This document shows positions 13,483-20,505 of a DNA stretch of 26,111 nt, piece after piece. The number at the start of each line of letters is the position of its first letter. Position 1 is the first letter of the stretch. The notes beneath the pieces are model-generated. The model was not told where the DNA came from and did not search any database. It worked only from the letters and a program-made list of their open reading frames with translations. The stretch comes from a virus. The position numbers were made by a program, and so were the translations under genes. The stretch spans positions 1-26,111 of the IMG/VR virus record IMGVR_UViG_3300031673_000421. One strand, given 5' to 3'.

Positions 13483-15048
13483 TTAATACCGCGCCCAGTA
13501 GTCTGGCGCCCTCATTAACATGCCCTCGCCGGCATCCAGCGAGTCGAGATGGTCGCATATCGCCGGTCCGGCCAGCGCCTGCACCACCGAATCCGCCAGG
13601 TCCGTCGAGCGCCCGAGCCTGCGCCGGATGCTCAGCTTCGGCTCCACCTGATATACCGCCCGCCCCGTCACACTGTAACCTGGCGCCAGTAGCTCGCCAG
13701 TCAGCCGGTCGTCGTCCGGGATGCAAACGTCCAGCCCGTTCTTAGGGTCCAGCATCTCGCGCACCGTCCACCAGGCCGCGCTGCGGGCATTGGCGAACCC
13801 GTAGAGCCCCGCTTCGTCCAGCAGATCCACCCCCCGCGAGGCCACGAACGGCCGGCTGCGCAGTCTCCGCGCCACGAGCATCTGGTGCACTCCGGCCCCC
13901 AGCCCGATAGTGTCCGGTAGGGCCACCGCGCCAGGATGATCCTGCAACAACCGCGTGAGTACCTCCACCGCCTGGGCGAGCACCGCGTTGGACGGCGCCT
14001 CACTGAGCACTAGCACCTCTTTGATCTTGATGTGATTGTAGCACAACGCGATGGTCGTGGCATCCCCGCCCACGGCGTACTCGCCAAAGTCGGCGCCCAA
14101 AGCGGTAAGACTGCCGGGGAAACCCGCATCCCGCCACTCCTGCCAGCGTGCGTTCGCCGCCTCCAGCCATTCCATCGGAATGACGCCGACATTGCCCTCT
14201 TCGGCGAACTCGGCCAGAACACGATTGCGGTAAACGCCAGAATCTGCCCCCCACTGAAGCTTGCGCTGCTCCACCCATTCGGCGCTCACGCGGCCAGCGG
14301 CGATCGTCTCCTCGACGGTGATGTGCCGCGTCCACCAGTCCTCGTAGCCGGGTTGGTGTGAGCATATCTGGTAGAAGCGGCCTCGCTTGCCTGCGGGCGT
14401 GCTGATGGCCAGCGCCAGGGCTTCGGACCCTCCCGCGCCCGCGTTGGCAAAGGCCCCCTCCGTCGCATTCCAGGTGGCGTCCGGGATGGCCTTGGCCTCG
14501 TCGTAGATGTAGGCCAGGTGCGTCGCATGAGCGCCCTCGATGTTGTCCGCGCTGTCAGAGGCCACGCCGAAGGCCTCGCCCGTTCGCAGTCGCAGGATAA
14601 GGCTCAGCAGTTCGGTTCTGTCATTGAACGGTGGCCGCCCTATGCGCAGTCGCCGCGCCCACTTGTGAATCTCGGGCCAGAGGTAGTGCACGAGTTGACG
14701 CCAAGCGCTTGCAGTGGTGATCGCCTTCCAGTCGTCACCGTCCCTAGTCGTGGCGAACCAGAGGACTACCCATGCCGCGATGGCCGTCTTTCCGCTGCCA
14801 TGGGGAGCTCGCACGGCGACGCGCTTGCGTTCTTGCAGAGCGGCAAGTATCTCGTTCTGGTAGGCGGCTGGCCCATCGCCCGGCTGCCACTTGATGCAGT
14901 CGCGGACCCATGCCACGGGATCGTTGCGGTAGGTCTGGCGAAGGTGATCCGTGTCGAGCCTGCCATGGCGCCGGCGCAGCTCGAGTTCAGCCTTAGCGCG
15001 CAACCGCCAGGACTGCTGCGATGTCCTCTCCGCCAGCGATGCGCTCAA
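13483..15048 (-). CDS. terL: Terminase large subunit (DNA packaging ATPase/nuclease)
   Basis: 521 aa from a TTG at 15048 with GAGGAG four bases upstream. The reading overlaps the end of terS by 56 bases. The ATPase half has Walker A RAPHGSGKT (81-88), Walker B HLAYIYDEA (D183, E184) and the coupling motif AISTPAG (~215-220). The nuclease half has the RNase-H-fold acidic residues: GADFGEY (D320), ALPDTIG (D379) and TDLADSVV (D486). It cuts concatemeric DNA and pumps it through the portal. Length is normal. No frameshift or intein is seen. It is followed at once by the extended -10 box and the structured RNA. Confidence 0.92.
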   Translation of the reverse strand: MSASLAERTSQQSWRLRAKAELELRRRHGRLDTDHLRQTYRNDPVAWVRDCIKWQPGDGPAAYQNEILAALQERKRVAVRAPHGSGKTAIAAWVVLWFATTRDGDDWKAITTASAWRQLVHYLWPEIHKWARRLRIGRPPFNDRTELLSLILRLRTGEAFGVASDSADNIEGAHATHLAYIYDEAKAIPDATWNATEGAFANAGAGGSEALALAISTPAGKRGRFYQICSHQPGYEDWWTRHITVEETIAAGRVSAEWVEQRKLQWGADSGVYRNRVLAEFAEEGNVGVIPMEWLEAANARWQEWRDAGFPGSLTALGADFGEYAVGGDATTIALCYNHIKIKEVLVLSEAPSNAVLAQAVEVLTRLLQDHPGAVALPDTIGLGAGVHQMLVARRLRSRPFVASRGVDLLDEAGLYGFANARSAAWWTVREMLDPKNGLDVCIPDDDRLTGELLAPGYSVTGRAVYQVEPKLSIRRRLGRSTDLADSVVQALAGPAICDHLDSLDAGEGMLMRAPDYWARY

Positions 15049-15394
15049 GTTGCTCCTCAGTCAGTTTGCCCACGTCAATGTTCAGCAGATGGCCGCCTAT
15101 GTCGTGCCGCTCAGTATAGCCGCGAGCCTTCCCCTTGGTGGCCAGGTGGAAGCGGATCATGGGTCCATCGCCATCGCCGATCTGCTCAAGCATCTTGGAC
15201 TCGGACAAGTCGAGGCTGCGCTCGTTTTCGTCGGCATAGGCGGCCCGCGTCTCTTCCCAGTGATCAATGTACGAGCGAGCCGTATGCCAGTTGCAGCCGT
15301 CAAGATTCTTGGCGATCTTCGAGACGATCCCGAAGCTGCCCTTCGTGGCCTCCAGGATCTGCGCTTTGGTGAATCGAGCCCATGGCCGAGTCAC
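14993..15394 (-). CDS. terS: Terminase small subunit (DNA recognition)
   Basis: 133 aa, GTG start with GGGGTAGG upstream. Residues ~5-45 (FTKAQILEATKGSFGIVSKI followed by AKNLDGCNWHTARSYIDHW) form a helix-turn-helix similar to small terminase DNA-binding domains. The central helical part (ESKMLEQIGDGDGPMIRFHL, ATKGKARGYTERH) matches the oligomerisation region of TerS proteins. The end overlaps terL by 56 bases, so expression is coupled. It selects the packaging site and regulates TerL. No clear promoter is visible upstream on this strand. Confidence 0.8.
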   Translation of the reverse strand: MTRPWARFTKAQILEATKGSFGIVSKIAKNLDGCNWHTARSYIDHWEETRAAYADENERSLDLSESKMLEQIGDGDGPMIRFHLATKGKARGYTERHDIGGHLLNIDVGKLTEEQLERIAGGEDIAAVLAVAR

Positions 15395-15460
15395 AGCCTA
15401 CCCCTTCGCGTTATTCGCAGTCAGCCAGCCGCGCGCTTCCCAGATTCATCCCCGGACCGC

Positions 15461-15489
15461 TTGACAAGCTGCCAACATTATCATATAAT
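15461..15489 (+). promoter_or_regulatory. Consensus sigma-70 promoter for DUF5131 gene
   Basis: TTGACA (15461-15466), a 17-bp spacer and TATAAT (15484-15489), both boxes perfect. Predicted start ~15497. Only ~10 nt would separate this from the upstream ATG at 15507, leaving no ribosome site, which favours the start at 15525. Confidence 0.85.
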
Positions 15490-15524
15490 GGCGGAGAAGC
15501 GCAGTAATGAAAGGATGCCAGGCC

Positions 15525-16205
15525 ATGAACATGCAACAAGGTGCCAAAGGAATCAACTGGACTGATGCCACCTGGAACCCCGTCACTGGTTGCAATCATG
15601 TATGCTCCTACTGTTACGCTCGCGCCATGGCCCATCGGCTTGGTCGCAGTTTCGCCCCCGAGTTTCACCCCGAGCGCCTCTCCGAGCCGCTATCCCGTAA
15701 GTCACCCACCAAGATATTCGTCGGGTCCAATGCCGACCTGTTCGGCGACTGGGTGCCAGCCGAGTGGGTTCGCTCAGTCCTCGCTATCGTTCGGCGTTGC
15801 CCGCAGCATACGTTTCAGTTCCTCACCAAAGCGCCCGAGAACTTGGTCAAGTACAACCCATGGCCCGCCAACTGCTGGGTAGGAGCTTCTGCCACCGACC
15901 AAGCGGCCATGAGCCGCGCGCTCTTCGCTCTCCAGTTTGTAAAGGCGCCAGTGCGGTTCATAAGTTGCGAGCCGCTGTTGGGACCTATTGCCGCCGACCT
16001 GATGCCCCTCGACTGGCTCATTATCGGCGCGCAAACCGGCAGCCGCCCACAGCAACCCCGCCCCGAGTGGGTGGCCGACCTGGTATCCGCTGGCCGTGTA
16101 GCCTGCGCGTCCATCTGGTACAAGGACAACCTGGACATCATGCCGCGAGTCAACGAGTGGCCAGCACAGGTTGCAGGCCCAATCCGACAAGCCGCTCTAG
16201 TGTAA
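15525..16205 (+). CDS. DUF5131 (phage Gp37/Gp68) radical-SAM-like protein
   Basis: 226 aa from the ATG at 15525, preceded by AAGGA at nine bases and supported by the promoter position. An upstream ATG at 15507 has no transcribed ribosome site. Family blocks: GINWTDATWNPVTGC, the C23-x3-C27-x2-C30 motif in CNHVCSYCYA (iron-sulfur-binding in radical SAM enzymes), FVGSNADLFGDW, FQFLTKAPENL, FISCEPLLGPI and WLIIGAQTG. The family occurs widely in phages and mobile elements. Its substrate is not known to me. It stands alone on the plus strand, and its last 56 bases overlap the convergent methyltransferase gene. Confidence 0.85.
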   Translation: MNMQQGAKGINWTDATWNPVTGCNHVCSYCYARAMAHRLGRSFAPEFHPERLSEPLSRKSPTKIFVGSNADLFGDWVPAEWVRSVLAIVRRCPQHTFQFLTKAPENLVKYNPWPANCWVGASATDQAAMSRALFALQFVKAPVRFISCEPLLGPIAADLMPLDWLIIGAQTGSRPQQPRPEWVADLVSAGRVACASIWYKDNLDIMPRVNEWPAQVAGPIRQAALV

Positions 16206-17349
16206 CGGCGAGCGCACCCGCCTCGATTTCCATGCCCAGACTGAGGCGGCCGATCTGTTCCGCCGCAATGGTCGTCGTACCACTTCCTACGTAGGGATCG
16301 AAAACCAGCCCCTGCGTGCAGTTGGCAAGCAACATCCGAAACCACGTTACCGGCTTACTGTGCGGATGGCCATCAAACTGCTTTGGCTCAGCCTCGCCAT
16401 AGATCGTGCTCAGATGCTTGCCCCGCGGGTCGGGGCGGTACATAGAGCGCCCCCGCGTGTTCTGGACCATCCGCGGCTCTTCTGGTTCCCCATAGTGCGC
16501 ACCGTCTGCGTTATACTCACTCTCCCCGAACCAAAGACAGAATCTCCCGCGCGCCAGCGGCCAACCAGAGTACCACCAGCTCGTGTAGCCGTCCCAAACA
16601 AACGCGCAACGAAACGATGGCCAGCCATCCACGGCGTCCAACAGGTGTCGATAGTTGCTGAACACCAGTGCATCCTTGCACGGCCAACGAATCCTGAGCA
16701 ATGCGTCATCCCCGTCGTAGGGGGGATCGAAGACCACCGTATCCGGAACGGCACCGTTAAGCAAGCCCCCCACGTCCTCCGCGCTGGTGCTGTCGCCACA
16801 CATCAGCCGGTGGCACTTGTCCGGCACCGTCACGCTGGGAATCTCCCACACCTGGCCGCGCTCCGTGCCCCACTGCTCGCGCAGCTCCTCCGCCCGGTCC
16901 ACCTGCGGCTCGGGTGCCTCGGCGATCTTCTTCGGTTCCCCTTCCAATAGCGCCGTCAGTTCGTCCGCCGAGAACAGCCCATCGAAGTTCAGCCCCGCCT
17001 CCAGGTCCGCGGCGATCTGTTCGGTGTCCCACTCGGCCAGCTCCGCCGTGCGGTTGTCGTACAGCGCCAACTTGCGCTTGTCTTCGGCGTCCAGGTTGCT
17101 GCGCCGCACGGCAATGATCGTCTGGCCATCGGCGTCCACTACCTGCACACGCTCGATGCCGGCCTTGGCCGCCGCCTCGACGGTAGCGTTGCCGGCCAGG
17201 ATGTTGCCATCTTCGTCGACGACGATAGACCTAGCAGCGCCAATCTCGCGAAGCGACTGCACGATCATATCGACGTTGCGTGGGCTGTGAAGTCGCCGAT
17301 TCTTTTCGTCTGACTTTAGATCAGCCAGCATGTGCACGTCAGACACCAT
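16150..17349 (-). CDS. ParB-like domain fused to N4/N6 DNA methyltransferase
   Basis: 399 aa. The start chosen is the ATG at 17349 with GGGGGTG directly upstream. Residues 1-100 are ParB/Srx-like (VDMIVQSLREIGAARSIVVD, ILAGNATVEAAAKAGI). Residues ~175-399 are a methyltransferase with catalytic VFDPPYDG (DPPY 208-211), then SAM-binding LVFDPYVGSGTTT (350-360), the order of the beta class. Phages use such enzymes to modify their DNA and escape restriction. No cognate endonuclease is adjacent. The 3' end overlaps the DUF5131 gene on the opposite strand by 56 bases, so antisense interplay is possible. Confidence 0.85.
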   Translation of the reverse strand: MVSDVHMLADLKSDEKNRRLHSPRNVDMIVQSLREIGAARSIVVDEDGNILAGNATVEAAAKAGIERVQVVDADGQTIIAVRRSNLDAEDKRKLALYDNRTAELAEWDTEQIAADLEAGLNFDGLFSADELTALLEGEPKKIAEAPEPQVDRAEELREQWGTERGQVWEIPSVTVPDKCHRLMCGDSTSAEDVGGLLNGAVPDTVVFDPPYDGDDALLRIRWPCKDALVFSNYRHLLDAVDGWPSFRCAFVWDGYTSWWYSGWPLARGRFCLWFGESEYNADGAHYGEPEEPRMVQNTRGRSMYRPDPRGKHLSTIYGEAEPKQFDGHPHSKPVTWFRMLLANCTQGLVFDPYVGSGTTTIAAEQIGRLSLGMEIEAGALAVTLERLVGLGLQPVLATR

Positions 17350-17389
17350 CACCCCCGCGCGTCTTTACGTCAGATTTACGGATAGGCAC

Positions 17390-17418
17390 TTGACGTGTAC
17401 CGCATTGTGTGGTACACT
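17390..17418 (+). promoter_or_regulatory. Promoter with operator-like dyad
   Basis: TTGACG (17390-17395), 17-bp spacer, TACACT (17413-17418). The dyad GTGTACC...GGTACAC (17395-17417, 9-base centre) fills the spacer and both box edges, so a bound repressor would block RNA polymerase. The ribbon-helix-helix protein encoded downstream is a candidate autoregulator. Confidence 0.7.
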
Positions 17419-17456
17419 CTGGGCAGAGTAGAGAGAGACAGACGGAGGAACCAGAG

Positions 17457-17714
17457 ATGAACCTGAACAAGATGGCGGCAGATATGGCGGCAGCCCGAGC
17501 ACGCGACGAGGCCTGGGCACGCGAGACTGGCAACGAGACGCCCGCCGAGCGTATGGTGAAACTGATCCGGGCCGCTGATGCGAAATACCTTGCGGTGGCT
17601 GCCCACGTGCGGATGATCCGCTGCGACTGCGGCCACGAGGTCCCCGAGGGCCAGGCGATGAACGCCAGCCTAGGAACCGCCTGCCCGAGCTGCTACGACC
17701 GGATGAGCAACTAG
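17457..17714 (+). CDS. Small zinc-ribbon protein (85 aa)
   Basis: ATG at 17457 with GGAGG upstream (GACGGAGGAACCAGAG). The N-terminal part is helical and Ala-rich (MNLNKMAADMAAARARDEAW). The C terminus holds RCDCGHEV and CPSCYDR, a C-x-C ... C-x2-C zinc ribbon. It is the first gene of a two-gene plus-strand operon, and the next gene starts two bases later. It could bind DNA, RNA or a protein partner. Family unknown. Confidence 0.65.
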   Translation: MNLNKMAADMAAARARDEAWARETGNETPAERMVKLIRAADAKYLAVAAHVRMIRCDCGHEVPEGQAMNASLGTACPSCYDRMSN

Positions 17715-17715
17715 G

Positions 17716-18063
17716 ATGACCAAGACCACCTCGTTCCGACTCAGCGATCCGACCGCTCACCAGCTCGATTGGCTGGCCGAGCGGTACGGGAACCGCACCA
17801 CCGCCGTCACCGTGGCAATCGACCGACTGTTCGCACAGCAAAGGAGCACCATGGACATCGAGACCACCCTGACGACCCTCGCCGAGGTCATCTATTCCGA
17901 AGTGTTCGGCCACCTGGACGACAAGGGTTTCCGGACCAGCAAGGTCCAGGAAATCCACGAGTGGCTGGAGGCCGGTGATCTGGACCCGCTGCCCACCGCC
18001 GCGGATCTGGCCGACGAGTGGCGCGAGTACGACGCCGAGGACGTCGCCGCCAATCCCGCCTAG
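17716..18063 (+). CDS. Ribbon-helix-helix DNA-binding protein (115 aa)
   Basis: ATG two bases after the previous stop, with AGG overlapping that stop codon, so translation is coupled. Residues 1-40 (TTSFRLSDPTAHQLDWLAER, NRTTAVTVAIDRLF) are a classical ribbon-helix-helix: a short strand, two helices and conserved hydrophobic spacing as in CopG/Arc proteins. The C-terminal half is acidic and helical (EVIYSEVFGHLDDKGFRTSK, DLADEWREYDAEDV) and may oligomerise or contact a partner. A dyad overlapping the promoter ahead of the operon is a natural target. Confidence 0.7.
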   Translation: MTKTTSFRLSDPTAHQLDWLAERYGNRTTAVTVAIDRLFAQQRSTMDIETTLTTLAEVIYSEVFGHLDDKGFRTSKVQEIHEWLEAGDLDPLPTAADLADEWREYDAEDVAANPA

Positions 18064-18086
18064 CCTTCCCATCCTCCCCGCTCTCA

Positions 18087-18111
18087 CGCCCCGGCGCCCT
18101 CGGCCGGGGCG
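18087..18111. repeat. 25-bp GC-rich hairpin repeat, copy 2, in convergent gap
   Basis: This matches the copy at 11885-11909 in 24 of 25 positions. Here it lies 23 bases past the RHH stop and 10 bases before the HNH stop, between convergent genes. The 8-bp CGCCCCGG/CCGGGGCG stem could act as a bidirectional terminator, though no U-tract follows. Confidence 0.75.
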
Positions 18112-18121
18112 ATGCGAATAC

Positions 18122-18376
18122 TCATCTTCGCCCGCCCAGATAGAACTCCAGGATAAAGTGCGCCTGGTTCACTTCCGCCCCAGGCCGGTAATCCGTCTCA
18201 TGCACGCCCTTCACGCTATTGCACCGCCTGCAGAGCGGCTGGATATTGGCCACCGCGTCGCTCCCACCACGGCTGCGAGGCAACACGTGATCCCGCGTCA
18301 AGTCCGCCTCGGACCCGCACCGCAAACAGCGGTTGCCGTAGGCCTCGCAGATGGAAGCAAAGTCGCTAGTGATCAT
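18122..18376 (-). CDS. HNH endonuclease (84 aa)
   Basis: The ATG at 18376 overlaps the preceding stop (ATGA). Zinc-finger-type HNH layout: CLRCG (C17, C20), D29-H30 in LTRDHVLPRSRGGSD, NIQPLCRRCN (N44, C49, C52, N53) and K56. All the usual residues of the active HNH core are present. Many phages with HNH genes use them in packaging, usually next to terminase, but this copy sits next to a PD-(D/E)XK protein and a methyltransferase. It may therefore be part of a modification or restriction module. Free-standing homing is another option. Confidence 0.85.
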   Translation of the reverse strand: MITSDFASICEAYGNRCLRCGSEADLTRDHVLPRSRGGSDAVANIQPLCRRCNSVKGVHETDYRPGAEVNQAHFILEFYLGGRR

Positions 18377-18888
18377 CCTAGTTCGTCTAGCACAGCAAGG
18401 CGCTTGAGCACATCAACGCTCCAATATACCATCCCACTACGGCCCCAGTTATCATGCCGATGATTCTCGCACTTGCGCAGAATGGAGAGGCGCTCGCCAA
18501 ACAGTCCACTCGGACTAGCAGGCGGACTATCCTTAGCCTGGCCACCATCGTGCAGAAACAGAAGCCAGACAGGCCATGGCGTCCGCTCGTCCACCTGGCA
18601 ATACTGCTCATAGTGGCACACATCGATACCTGTTACCCATCGCTCGGTTATGCGGTGCCAGGAGAAAGCTGTCTTGTGCTTAGCCTCGATCCAGAGCGCC
18701 TTTTCCTGATTGAACGCCAACAAGTCAGGCACGATCAGCGATCCTTCGGGCATGTACAGCCGTGGCCCTTTGCCGTTATCGATGATCTTCTCATATGCTG
18801 GCAGCACGGCAAAGCCCCTCGAGCGCAACCAGCACGCGATAGTCGATTCGCCAGCCAGGCCATATTCAAGCGTCTGCTGGAATGTCAT
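18373..18888 (-). CDS. PD-(D/E)XK nuclease-like protein (171 aa)
   Basis: The start overlaps the stop of the ParB/Dam gene (CGATGA), and the stop overlaps the HNH start, so it is an operon member. Active-site-like residues: IVPDLLAF (D55) followed 13 residues later by LWIEAKHK (E68, K70), the D...E-x-K pattern of the PD-(D/E)XK fold. The C terminus ends in a WSVDVLKRLA helix. It could be a repair or restriction-like nuclease. Being between a methyltransferase and an HNH gene invites comparison with modification systems. The assignment is from motif spacing only. Confidence 0.65.
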   Translation of the reverse strand: MTFQQTLEYGLAGESTIACWLRSRGFAVLPAYEKIIDNGKGPRLYMPEGSLIVPDLLAFNQEKALWIEAKHKTAFSWHRITERWVTGIDVCHYEQYCQVDERTPWPVWLLFLHDGGQAKDSPPASPSGLFGERLSILRKCENHRHDNWGRSGMVYWSVDVLKRLAVLDELG

Positions 18889-19955
18889 CGTGTGAACACC
18901 GCCCCGAATGGCTCAAAGTACTCATGAAATGCAGAGGCGTTTGGCCCGAGATAGAGTACTGCTTGCCCTTGAAGTGGCGCGGCGCTTTCTCTGTCCGGCG
19001 ACCAGAACCGCACCCGTCCCTGAGGGAAACATACCGCGTTGGCCAGGCTAGCGATGCATTGAAACCAACGCGTTTCAGTAGCATTGTTCACCAGGATAAT
19101 GGCGTCGGTGATATGGCCCCGCGATACATCCTTGGCCATCTTCTCACAGAACTGTTGAATCAGTGGTTGCGCATAAGGCGGGTTCATGAATACTCTTCCA
19201 CGCCACTCATGGGCCAGCCCATTATTCTCCGCGGTGTAAAAGACTGACGCGCCAACAACCTCGTTTGCCGTCTCCGTACTGGCCGGATCCAAGTCGATGC
19301 CGCCCATCACTGCACGCGCTGCTACGATATACTCCGTCGGCGTGTACCATTCGTTATTGCCACCGTTATGACTGACGTGGGCAAGGCGCTCCGGCGCCGT
19401 TTCCGGCTCTCGCATCGCCGCTATCAGCGCTTGCCGTGAGGGGAGCTCGCCAGACATGACGCGCTCGACAAGGTCTGGCACATAGGACTCCAGTATTGCT
19501 ACCGCTTCGGCGAACTTGCCGTCCCGCTTGATAGTGGGTGCCGATACGCCCAAGTCGGCTGCGAGGCGTTCGGCGGTGGAAGCTGGATCATTTTGATCCA
19601 GCTTTTGCGGCCCACGCTGTCCGTCGCCCTTCTTCCGCATGTTATACAGCCGCCCACGCAGGAGACTCGCTGCGTCAGGATGCAAGTTGCGCCGCCCGAG
19701 CTGGTTGGTGATAATCCAAATGATGGCTGCATCCCTGTCGGGCAGACGCAGATAAGCTACTTTGTATGGCAGCCTATGCTTGTCGCAGATAGCTTTGCGG
19801 TTGTGCCCGTCCAGCAGGATGTTTCCAGTCGCCCATACTGCTAGCGCATCCCGACAGCCATCAGCGAGGATACTGGCCTCAAGTCCCGTATATTCGTCCG
19901 TCATCAAGGCCGGACACAAGGCCGCAAACTCAGCGTCAACGATGATGTCGACCAA
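18885..19955 (-). CDS. dam: ParB-like domain plus phage Dam N6-adenine methyltransferase
   Basis: 356 aa. The start chosen is a TTG (19955) with AGGAACGCA ahead. No ATG lies upstream. Residues ~20-100 carry a ParB-like region (LDGHNRKAIC, QLGRRNLHPDAASLLRGRLY), then an HTH (ADLGVSAPTIKRDGKFAEA) at ~130-150. The C-terminal methyltransferase has NEWYTP (201-206), DLDPAS (221-226) and catalytic NPPY (258-261), the pattern of the phage Dam family (PF05869). The gene follows the regulator's terminator at 19984-20005, so it may depend on readthrough or an unseen promoter. It probably shields phage DNA or alters host regulation. Confidence 0.8.
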   Translation of the reverse strand: MVDIIVDAEFAALCPALMTDEYTGLEASILADGCRDALAVWATGNILLDGHNRKAICDKHRLPYKVAYLRLPDRDAAIIWIITNQLGRRNLHPDAASLLRGRLYNMRKKGDGQRGPQKLDQNDPASTAERLAADLGVSAPTIKRDGKFAEAVAILESYVPDLVERVMSGELPSRQALIAAMREPETAPERLAHVSHNGGNNEWYTPTEYIVAARAVMGGIDLDPASTETANEVVGASVFYTAENNGLAHEWRGRVFMNPPYAQPLIQQFCEKMAKDVSRGHITDAIILVNNATETRWFQCIASLANAVCFPQGRVRFWSPDRESAAPLQGQAVLYLGPNASAFHEYFEPFGAVFTR

Positions 19956-19983
19956 TGCGTTCCTGCCCTTCCGTCCTCATATC

Positions 19984-20005
19984 AAAAAAGGGCCGTCTCC
20001 GGCCC
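19984..20005 (-). terminator. Intrinsic terminator after HTH regulator gene
   Basis: GGGCCG-GAGA-CGGCCC, a 6-bp GC stem with a GNRA loop, followed by T6 on the minus strand. It begins five bases after the end of the 20010-20462 gene and lies ~30 nt before the ParB/Dam start. Confidence 0.9.
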
Positions 20006-20009
20006 CCCT

Positions 20010-20462
20010 CTACTCCCCGCGCAACTCTGGTAGAGCGCCGCGCAGCGCCTCCATCTCCGCCTTGTCAAACCACCAGGATCCGGCTATCTTGCCGCCCGGC
20101 ACCACTATCTTGTCTGCCATCCGCTTGGCCATCTTGGCAGGCGTCAGCCCCAACAGCGCCGCCGCCTCTTTCAGAGTCAGTTGGTCGGGCCCGAACTCCC
20201 GCGGCCTGCTGGGTCTGCCCCCGGACCTGCGCGGATGCGCGGCCCTCCAGGCGTCCACCTCATCCACCCGATACAGCAGCGAGCGCCCGATCCGCCCGTG
20301 AGGCTGAGGCCCCTTGCCGTGACAAGCCAGGACCGCCATGTAACTCACACTGTAGCCCAGACGTTGCGCCACCTGCCGGCGCGTGAGTAGACGCGAGCCA
20401 GGCAGAACACCGCCATGCTCTACCTGGCTTTCTTGCGTCCTGGCCGCCGTCTCTACGTCCAT
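20010..20462 (-). CDS. Double HTH_17/excisionase-like DNA-binding regulator (150 aa)
   Basis: ATG at 20462 in a predicted leaderless mRNA. There is no ribosome site, and the promoter starts transcription at the ATG. Residues ~25-75 (LLTRRQVAQRLGYSVSYMAV, followed by RIGRSLLYRVDEVDAW) and ~95-140 (LTLKEAAALLGLTPAKMAKR, followed by SWWFDKAEMEAL) are two winged-helix HTH units of the MerR/AlpA/Xis type, separated by a basic linker (RRSGGRPSRPRE). Excisionases and AlpA-type regulators share this fold. With its own promoter and terminator, it is a likely master regulator and possible repressor at the TGTGACA motif shared with the promoter at 7277-7305. Confidence 0.8.
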   Translation of the reverse strand: MDVETAARTQESQVEHGGVLPGSRLLTRRQVAQRLGYSVSYMAVLACHGKGPQPHGRIGRSLLYRVDEVDAWRAAHPRRSGGRPSRPREFGPDQLTLKEAAALLGLTPAKMAKRMADKIVVPGGKIAGSWWFDKAEMEALRGALPELRGE

Positions 20463-20468
20463 GACAAC

Positions 20469-20497
20469 ATCATATCATATCTGTCACATTGTGTCAA
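20469..20497 (-). promoter_or_regulatory. Consensus promoter for leaderless regulator, TGTGACA spacer motif
   Basis: TTGACA (20497-20492), 17-bp spacer, TATGAT (20474-20469). The first base 7 nt on is the A of the ATG at 20462. The spacer TGTGACAGATAT matches that of the 7277-7305 promoter. Confidence 0.85.
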
Positions 20498-20505
20498 GAA
20501 TACCC

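Noticed and set aside
15395-15524. Minus-strand promoter for the terminase operon
   Set aside because: No -35/-10 pair with acceptable match and spacing was found, although a perfect plus-strand promoter is present.
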